The notes under the pieces were generated by a model that saw only the letters and a program-made list of their open reading frames with translations, was not told the origin of the DNA and searched no databases. From positions 18,251-82,250 of the forward strand of contig VXQO01000156.1 in NCBI GenBank assembly GCA_009838975.1: 64,000 nt of DNA, in the 5' to 3' direction. The DNA comes from Gemmatimonadota bacterium. Lineage in GTDB: Bacteria > Gemmatimonadota > Gemmatimonadetes > Longimicrobiales > Gaopeijiaceae. The position numbers and the translations under genes are program-made. Every line of letters begins with the position of its first letter. Positions within the stretch are counted from its first letter, which is position 1. Below, one piece after another: positions 59,092 through 64,000 of this stretch.

Positions 59092-59991
59092 TCAGCTCCC
59101 CGGGGGCACGCCCAGCCGATGGTCAAGCTCCCAAGAGGCCAGTTCGCGCAGCATATCCTCATCGGTCCGGTCGAAGCGGAGCGGCGCGATCGTGATCATG
59201 CCCCCGACGAACGCCTCGGTGTCGCTCCCCGGGGGGTGGGTATCCGCCGGGGTGACGCTGGGCCGAAAGACACGAACTTCGCCCTCGGGCTCGACCTCCT
59301 CATAGCCGTAGCGGACGTAGCTACCACCCATCCGCCCCACTGCAACCCCGGCAACCGCGTCCTCGCGAGCGACCGGGAAGTTCACCGAAAGTACGACCCC
59401 GGGACGCGGCGCCCGCTCCCGGAGTTGTTCGACAAAGCGCGCCGTGAACGCCGCCGGATAGCCGAAGTCCATCTCCTGGCCGCCAAGTGAGACGGCCACC
59501 GCGGGCACGCCGTAGTAGGCGCCCATCATGGCCGCGCCCACCGTGCCCGACATGTGTCCGAAATCACCGGTGTTGGCCCCGGCGTTGATCCCGCTCACCA
59601 CCAGGTCGAAGCCGCCCTCCGGAGCGAGGCCTTCCAGGGCCAGCATGGCGGCGTCGGCAGGAGTGGCATCTACGCAGTGTCCCCAGGTGCCGTTCTCGTC
59701 GCTGATCGGCATCAGGCGCTTCTCGCGCCCCAGCTGCACCGACATGCTGGCCCCGCTCCGCTGCCCGCACGGCGCCACCACGGTGACCTCGCCTACATCG
59801 CGCAGCGCTTCCGCCAGCAGCTGGATGCCGGGAGAGCCGATGCCGTCGTCGTTGGTGACGAGGATGTGGTAGGGGCCCGAATCCCCTGCCTGCGCGGTTT
59901 CGGAGGGCGCCGGGGAGCCTGCAGGCTCGCAGCCGAGAGATAGTGCGAGCAGCGATACGACGGCGATTCCCATTCTGTCCGGTCTACTCAT
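59092..59991 (-). CDS. surE: SurE-family 5'/3'-nucleotidase with lipoprotein signal
   Basis: The 299-residue protein starts with a lipoprotein signal (GIAVVSLLALSLGCEPAG), unusual for SurE, which is normally cytosolic. The metal motif ILVTNDDGIGSPGI is near residue 38, then VVAPCGQRSGASMSV near 64, VSGINAGANTG near 127, and MSGTVGAAMMGAYYG near 140. The NDD, Ser and Asn metal residues are present. It should dephosphorylate nucleoside monophosphates or short phosphate substrates, here in the periplasm. The start overlaps the end of hipA by 8 bp, so it is translated from the toxin-antitoxin message. Confidence 0.85.
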   Translation of the reverse strand: MSRPDRMGIAVVSLLALSLGCEPAGSPAPSETAQAGDSGPYHILVTNDDGIGSPGIQLLAEALRDVGEVTVVAPCGQRSGASMSVQLGREKRLMPISDENGTWGHCVDATPADAAMLALEGLAPEGGFDLVVSGINAGANTGDFGHMSGTVGAAMMGAYYGVPAVAVSLGGQEMDFGYPAAFTARFVEQLRERAPRPGVVLSVNFPVAREDAVAGVAVGRMGGSYVRYGYEEVEPEGEVRVFRPSVTPADTHPPGSDTEAFVGGMITIAPLRFDRTDEDMLRELASWELDHRLGVPPGS

Positions 59992-61234
59992 GAACGCTTT
60001 CCTTCCTCCAAACCCGGTTTGCATTGCGCTCGATGCCCGCGACCATGTCGTCAGGCATCCCCAGATCCAACTTGACGGTGGCCCAAACGTCCAGGAACCG
60101 CGTCATCGCCTCCCGTCCAGCCTTCACCACCGGCCGCTGTGCCAGCCGTGCCCCGGAAGCCAGTCGCGCGAGCAGGTCGTCGGACAGGTCCGTGAACCCT
60201 CGCTCGCCGCTGACCCATTCCAGCGCCATCCGATCATCGTCGACATACGCGATCGTCGACACCAGGTCGTAGGCAGGGGCCAGCCGCGGGTTGCGGCGGT
60301 CCGGGTAGATCACGGACCAGTTCTTCAGGTGGGCGTCGCCGTTGCCGATCATGGCGCAGAACACCAGGCGGCGGACGAACTCGGTCACCGCGTCGTCTCC
60401 GATCTCCCTGCCGAGCACCTCGGCGATTTCACGGTAGCCTGCCCGCAGGTACTTCTGTTCGGGATGGGCTCCCAGGATCTGGGCGAAGTCCTCGATGTGC
60501 ACCCTGGTGCCATCGTCCAGGCGGTCGAAGCGCCTGACCGCAAGCGCCCGACCCATGAACGAACGAAACGCGCGCGGCAGGCCTTCGATCTCCTCAACCG
60601 GCACCAGGCGCGTCTCGGGCACTTCGATTCCGTTCAGCCCGGCAAGCCTCATCATCGCGTGTTCCTGCTCCGGCAAACCCGGGAACGCGGCCGACGGCAA
60701 CTTGACGATCCAGGATCCCCCCACTCCGTGCACCGGGACGGTCAGCTTCCCGGCGGCCATGGCCGCAGACAGCTTCGGCTGAACCCCGGCGATCGAGAAC
60801 CGGAGGGGCGCTGGAAGCCGCAACCACGGACCGACCACCGAGTCGGGAGTGCTGCGCCCGGGAGTGCGCTGACCGGCTCCCGGATCCATGTCGATCGGCA
60901 CGGTCGTCACTGCCCCGGACAGGTCCTCGCCAAGAGCCGCGAGCAACTCGAACTCCGCCCGCGGGTCGATCCCGGCGGCCCGCGCGAGGTACTCCAGCAG
61001 CGAGCCTTCGGGCAGGAGATTCGAAAAGAAGGGATGGACCCAGGTTCTTGTCGGCACGAAATCGATAACCAGCCCGCCAAACGGATCCCGGAAGGATAGG
61101 CTCAGCGTGGCCCGATCCGGGTCGTCCACGTATTGCGGGTCGAACCCGAAGACGATTCGGTCACGCCCGAGACGAGTGAGAGTGCCGATGGAGCGGCCGT
61201 GCAGACGAACATCGAGAACGCCGATGTCAGCCAT
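59984..61234 (-). CDS. hipA: HipA-family serine/threonine kinase toxin
   Basis: The 416-residue protein has the HipA N-terminal subdomain (VLDVRLHGRSIGTLTRLGRD, YLARAAGIDPRAEFELLAAL) and the kinase core. The nucleotide-binding strand is VGGSWIVKLPSAAFPGLPEQEHAMM near residue 190, the catalytic loop is IGNGDAHLKNWSVI near 308, and the metal-binding Asp follows in LAPAYDLVST near 333. HipA phosphorylates aminoacyl-tRNA synthetases and causes dormancy. It overlaps hipB upstream and surE downstream, each by 8 bp. I chose the ATG that follows the hipB coding end rather than the one 27 bp upstream. Confidence 0.9.
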   Translation of the reverse strand: MADIGVLDVRLHGRSIGTLTRLGRDRIVFGFDPQYVDDPDRATLSLSFRDPFGGLVIDFVPTRTWVHPFFSNLLPEGSLLEYLARAAGIDPRAEFELLAALGEDLSGAVTTVPIDMDPGAGQRTPGRSTPDSVVGPWLRLPAPLRFSIAGVQPKLSAAMAAGKLTVPVHGVGGSWIVKLPSAAFPGLPEQEHAMMRLAGLNGIEVPETRLVPVEEIEGLPRAFRSFMGRALAVRRFDRLDDGTRVHIEDFAQILGAHPEQKYLRAGYREIAEVLGREIGDDAVTEFVRRLVFCAMIGNGDAHLKNWSVIYPDRRNPRLAPAYDLVSTIAYVDDDRMALEWVSGERGFTDLSDDLLARLASGARLAQRPVVKAGREAMTRFLDVWATVKLDLGMPDDMVAGIERNANRVWRKESVHE

Positions 61235-61508
61235 CGATCGACTCACCGGCGACGTTGCCAATAGCCGGGAGGACGCCCAACGTGACAGCAGCAGGCACCG
61301 CGCGTCGCGGCACCAGCATCACCTCCACCCCGACACCCCGGGCGTACTCCACCACGCTGGACAGCCTCGGGTCCACACGCCCACCCTCGATTCTGGAGAT
61401 CTGCGCCTGGGTGAGCCCGATACGCTCTCCGAGTTCACGCTGGCTCAGGCTGCGATGCTTCCGCAGACTTCTGAGAACGGTCGCAACGTCAAGTACGGTC
61501 GGATGCAT
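61227..61508 (-). CDS. hipB: HipB-like XRE-family antitoxin
   Basis: The 93-residue protein has an HTH_3 domain (LRKHRSLSQRELGERIGLTQ, then AQISRIEGGRVDPRLSSVV, residues about 15-53) and a C-terminal tail ending EVMLVPRR..., the part that contacts HipA. It should repress the operon and neutralise the kinase. The AT-rich upstream region carries a likely operator. Confidence 0.9.
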   Translation of the reverse strand: MHPTVLDVATVLRSLRKHRSLSQRELGERIGLTQAQISRIEGGRVDPRLSSVVEYARGVGVEVMLVPRRAVPAAVTLGVLPAIGNVAGESIDG

Positions 61509-61553
61509 GAAGCGTCCTTGGTCATATCGATTAGAACATCACATCACAGAAAA

Positions 61554-61571
61554 CATATACGATAATATATG
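61554..61571 (-). promoter_or_regulatory. Probable HipB operator in the hip promoter
   Basis: CATATA-CGATAA-TATATG has perfect 6-bp arms, and a second related site CATATCGAT lies at 61523-61531. Both sit in an AT-rich stretch 15-65 bp upstream of hipB, unlike the GC-rich surroundings. This fits binding of an XRE dimer at two sites. The remaining 61572-61811 carries no gene; a TTGACA at 61679-61684 may be the -35 box for msrP. Confidence 0.5.
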
Positions 61572-61811
61572 ATCCCGTCGAACTTGCGCCCGAACGGACT
61601 TCTCTCATCGCTCCGCGCAAACACCGCCGCCGAGCCGCCGGCCCGATTCGTCTACACGCGAACCGACGCCCCGCCGTCTTGACACGGTCCGTGCGGTGGA
61701 TCGAAGATGCACCCTGAGGTGTACACAACGCCGGAACACCGTGCGCACGAGCGGGCGCGCCCAACGCGAGCGTCCGCACCGCCCCTCCCGGCAGGCCAGG
61801 AAGGAATCCCG

Positions 61812-62786
61812 ATGATCATCAGGATCAGCAAGAAGAGCGACATCCCGTCTTCGGAAATCACCCCGGAGTCGGCATACATCAACCGCCGCAAGTTCCTGGG
61901 GGCGTCCGCCGGAATCGGCGCTGCAGCGTTCCTCGGGGTCGGCTCCCCCGACATGGGCCCCTTCCACGCGGCCTCCCCGCTCCCCGGTGCCGGCCGGCCG
62001 CGCACCCCGCAGGACCTCGAGCCCAACACCTTCGAAGAGATCACCACCTACAACAACTTCTACGAGTTCGGGACCGGCAAGGAGGACCCGTCGAAGCACG
62101 CCCACGCGCTCGTCACGAAGCCGTGGACGATCAAGGTCGACGGCCTCTGCAACAACCCGGGCGACTACGCGCTCGAGGACTTCATCACGCCGTCCACGAT
62201 CGAGGACCGCGTCTACCGGTTCCGCTGCGTCGAGGCGTGGTCGATGGTGATCCCGTGGCGGGGCTTCCCCCTGGCCGACGTGATCAACCGCGCGGAGCCC
62301 AACACCAGCGCCAGGTACGTCGCCTTCGAGACCCTCTGGGACCCCGAACAGATGCCCGAGCGCCTCTGGCGGCCCCGCATCGGCTGGCCGTATCGCGAGG
62401 GGCTGCGCCTGGACGAGGCGCTGCACCCGCTCACCCTCATGGTGAACGGACTGTACGGCAAGGAGCTTCCCAACCAGAACGGCGCCCCGCTGCGCCTGAT
62501 CGTGCCCTGGAAGTACGGCTTCAAGAGCATCAAGTCGATTGTGCGCATGACCTTCACCGAGGACGAGCCGCCCACCACCTGGGCGACCCAGACGCCCGGC
62601 GAGTACGGGTTCTACTCGAACGTCAACCCGGACGTGCGGCACCCCCGCTGGAGCCAGTCGCGCGAGAAGCTCATCGACAGCAGCAAGCTCTTCGGATACC
62701 GCTGGCAGGAGACGCAGTTCCTGAACGGATACGCCGACGAGGTGGCGCATCTCTACGAGGGGATGGACCTGAAGAAGTTCTTCTGA
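61812..62786 (+). CDS. msrP: Molybdopterin-dependent methionine-sulfoxide reductase catalytic subunit
   Basis: The 324-residue protein has a Tat signal (INRRKFLGASAGIGAAAFLG). It matches MsrP/YedY throughout: ITTYNNFYEFGTGKEDP near residue 77, the molybdenum-ligand cysteine in YRFRCVEAWSMVIPWRGF near 138, KYGFKSIKSIVRM near 238, and NVNPDVRHPRWSQ near 275. It is translocated folded and reduces protein-bound methionine sulfoxide in the periplasm with electrons from MsrQ, encoded 1 bp downstream. The start follows AGGAAGGAA; a longer frame upstream is not supported. Confidence 0.95.
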   Translation: MIIRISKKSDIPSSEITPESAYINRRKFLGASAGIGAAAFLGVGSPDMGPFHAASPLPGAGRPRTPQDLEPNTFEEITTYNNFYEFGTGKEDPSKHAHALVTKPWTIKVDGLCNNPGDYALEDFITPSTIEDRVYRFRCVEAWSMVIPWRGFPLADVINRAEPNTSARYVAFETLWDPEQMPERLWRPRIGWPYREGLRLDEALHPLTLMVNGLYGKELPNQNGAPLRLIVPWKYGFKSIKSIVRMTFTEDEPPTTWATQTPGEYGFYSNVNPDVRHPRWSQSREKLIDSSKLFGYRWQETQFLNGYADEVAHLYEGMDLKKFF

Positions 62787-62787
62787 G

Positions 62788-63435
62788 GTGAAGCCCGACC
62801 CGGCCGTCCCGGGGGCGCGGCCACGCCGTGCGGCCAACCCCCGGCGCCAGATTCTCCTGCTGAAGACCGCCATCTGGGCGATCGGCCTCGCCCCGATCCT
62901 GTGGCTGAGCGTCAGCTTCTTCCAGCGCAACCTCGGCATCAACCCGGTTGAGAAGATCATCCACATCCAGGGCCGCTGGACGCTGGTCTTCCTCCTCGCG
63001 GCGATGGCGGTCACCCCGATCCGGCGCCTCACCGGCTGGAACCGCATCATCCAGGTGCGGCGCCTGGTCGGTCTCTTCGCCTTCGCCTACGCCTGCATCC
63101 ACTTCCTGGCCTATGCCGGGATGGACCAGCTCTTCGCGCTTTCGTACATCCTCGAGGACGTGCGCGACCGCCGCTACATCACCGCCGGGTTCGCCGGCCT
63201 GGTGCTGATGATCCCGCTGGCGGTCACCTCGACCAGGGGGTGGATCCGGCGCCTCGGCAAGCGCTGGCAGCGTCTGCACCGGCTTGCGTACGTCGCCGCG
63301 GGCCTGGGCGTCCTGCACTATTTCTGGAAGGTCAAGGGCGACACCTTCTGGCCGCTGGTGGCGGCGCTGACGCTTGCGGGGCTGTTCGCGGTAAGGCTGG
63401 CGTACAGGAAGAAGAGGCTGCCCAGAAAGAAGTAA
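62788..63435 (+). CDS. msrQ: Heme-binding membrane subunit MsrQ
   Basis: The 215-residue protein starts at a GTG just after msrP. It has about six transmembrane helices (LLLKTAIWAIGLAPILWLSV, WTLVFLLAAMAVTPI, VGLFAFAYACIHFLAYAG, ITAGFAGLVLMIPLAV and others) and conserved heme histidines in YACIHFLAYAG near residue 94 and RLHRLAYVAAGLGVLHYFW near 165-178. It passes quinone-pool electrons across the inner membrane to MsrP. The pair forms a standard operon. Confidence 0.93.
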   Translation: MKPDPAVPGARPRRAANPRRQILLLKTAIWAIGLAPILWLSVSFFQRNLGINPVEKIIHIQGRWTLVFLLAAMAVTPIRRLTGWNRIIQVRRLVGLFAFAYACIHFLAYAGMDQLFALSYILEDVRDRRYITAGFAGLVLMIPLAVTSTRGWIRRLGKRWQRLHRLAYVAAGLGVLHYFWKVKGDTFWPLVAALTLAGLFAVRLAYRKKRLPRKK

Positions 63436-63622
63436 CATTGAAGAATGGACGGCGACCTTCCGTGCTTCAGGGATCGACCGCGGGCCTGGCGTTCCGCCCG
63501 GCAGTATCCGGTGGCGGCGCGTCCCCCGGCCTGCTTACGTTTCGGCGATTGAGGGTGTCGTTGTACCCGGTGGCTCGGGAGGGGCAGGCACTCCGCGCAA
63601 ACGAGTTGGAGGAAGGGTGACG

Positions 63623-64000
63623 TTGGCACGTTCGAGGTGGCTGAGGTCGACGCGTGGGCGGGGAAGCGCGGCCGCGCTCGTCGGCGTGCTGGTCCTGGGC
63701 GGCGTGCTGGCCGCGGCATGGGCGCAGCCGGGCAGCGAAGGCGGTGCCGAACCCGAACTCGCCGGGCAGGCCTCGGCGGCCGTCCCCTCGCACCGCGCGA
63801 CCCGCTTCATCGCTCCGGTACCCGCCCCGGCGGCCGCGAATGCCCCGGTCGCCCTTCCCTCCACCCCATCCGTCGACCCCGCGCAGATTCCTCCGCCTTC
63901 CGAGTGGCACGAGTTCTACTTCACGCGCGCGGCGTATTCGTCCGGCGGCGGGGGCTGGGGACGGCGGCGCAATTCCTGGGCGACCGACTATCCCAAGGCC
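63623..64000 (+). CDS. DUF4159-domain exported protein, 3' end outside window
   Basis: The frame is open to the right edge (126 codons visible). A basic N-terminus and hydrophobic signal (AAALVGVLVLGGVLAAAWAQ) precede a Pro/Ala-rich linker. From about residue 98 the opening of DUF4159 appears (EWHEFYFTRAAYSSGG, then RRNSWATDYPKA). TTG at 63623 is 6 bases after GGAGGAAGG, so it is preferred over the GTG at 63617. DUF4159 proteins are exported and of unknown function in this phylum. About 190 bp without a gene separate it from msrQ. Confidence 0.75.
   Translation, partial: MARSRWLRSTRGRGSAAALVGVLVLGGVLAAAWAQPGSEGGAEPELAGQASAAVPSHRATRFIAPVPAPAAANAPVALPSTPSVDPAQIPPPSEWHEFYFTRAAYSSGGGGWGRRRNSWATDYPKA

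Noticed and set aside
1..64000. CRISPR array, rRNA or phage structural genes
   Set aside because: No regularly spaced repeats, rRNA-like sequence or capsid, tail or terminase families were seen on either strand.

Overview
The DNA is very GC-rich (roughly two-thirds G+C by eye) and most genes are packed with 4-base overlaps (ATGA, GTGA, TTGA). The gene content fits a member of the Gemmatimonadota: repeated secreted or lipoprotein six-bladed beta-propellers with a G-E-G-P-G-E motif, a DUF5916 outer-membrane barrel, a PorV-like barrel, a DUF4159 protein, a secreted S9 peptidase and many signal-peptide proteins. The phylum is my inference from families; no rRNA or other marker is present.

Layout. 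1-4.3 kb looks like the right end of an integrated element: beta-propeller proteins, a small secreted protein with two CX10C motifs, about 1 kb without a gene, and a tyrosine recombinase. 4.4-11.6 kb holds a divergent HD-oxygenase / Fe(II)-2OG dioxygenase pair resembling aminophosphonate-cleaving TmpB/TmpA, an EXPERA-like membrane protein, an Hsp70-like / HEAT-repeat pair ending in an internally deleted YefM-type antitoxin, and an AlbA_2 regulator. 11.7-15.9 kb holds an exported SDR and three creatininase-type domains (one single, two in tandem). 16-24.5 kb has a Tat flavin amine oxidase, surface proteins, a sodium/solute symporter with a small partner, a CopG/VapC toxin-antitoxin pair and an SLC13 permease. 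24.5-25 kb holds a decayed DinJ/YafQ pair, followed by a MerR-TipAS / small membrane protein / symporter / methyltransferase operon (25-28.35 kb). 28.35-41 kb includes an AAA_14/DUF4143 ATPase, another propeller, an S9 peptidase, an intact DEAD-box helicase, a phosphatase / fructosamine-kinase pair, an O-methyltransferase / aminotransferase pair, and a DbpA-type protein whose helicase motifs are degraded.

The strongest find is at 47.26-53.83 kb. A gene for a secreted Ig-like / leucine-rich-repeat / zinc-metalloprotease is split by a 6,558-bp integrative element. The 12-bp sequence ACGGTGACGTTT lies at both junctions, and joining the flanks across one copy restores one uninterrupted 846-residue reading frame. 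The element carries a P4-type integrase, whose promoter appears leaderless and covered by a 17-bp palindrome. Its cargo is a beta-propeller, a small membrane protein and a TlpA-like thioredoxin with a CxxS site.

Right of the element are the lipoprotein hydrolase that preceded the split protease gene in its operon, a permease fused to PTS EIIA-like and TrkA_C domains, a DUF72 protein, a hipB-hipA-surE overlapping operon (SurE here is a predicted lipoprotein), the msrPQ methionine-sulfoxide reductase pair, and the start of a DUF4159 gene cut by the window edge. No rRNA, intact tRNA or CRISPR array was seen.
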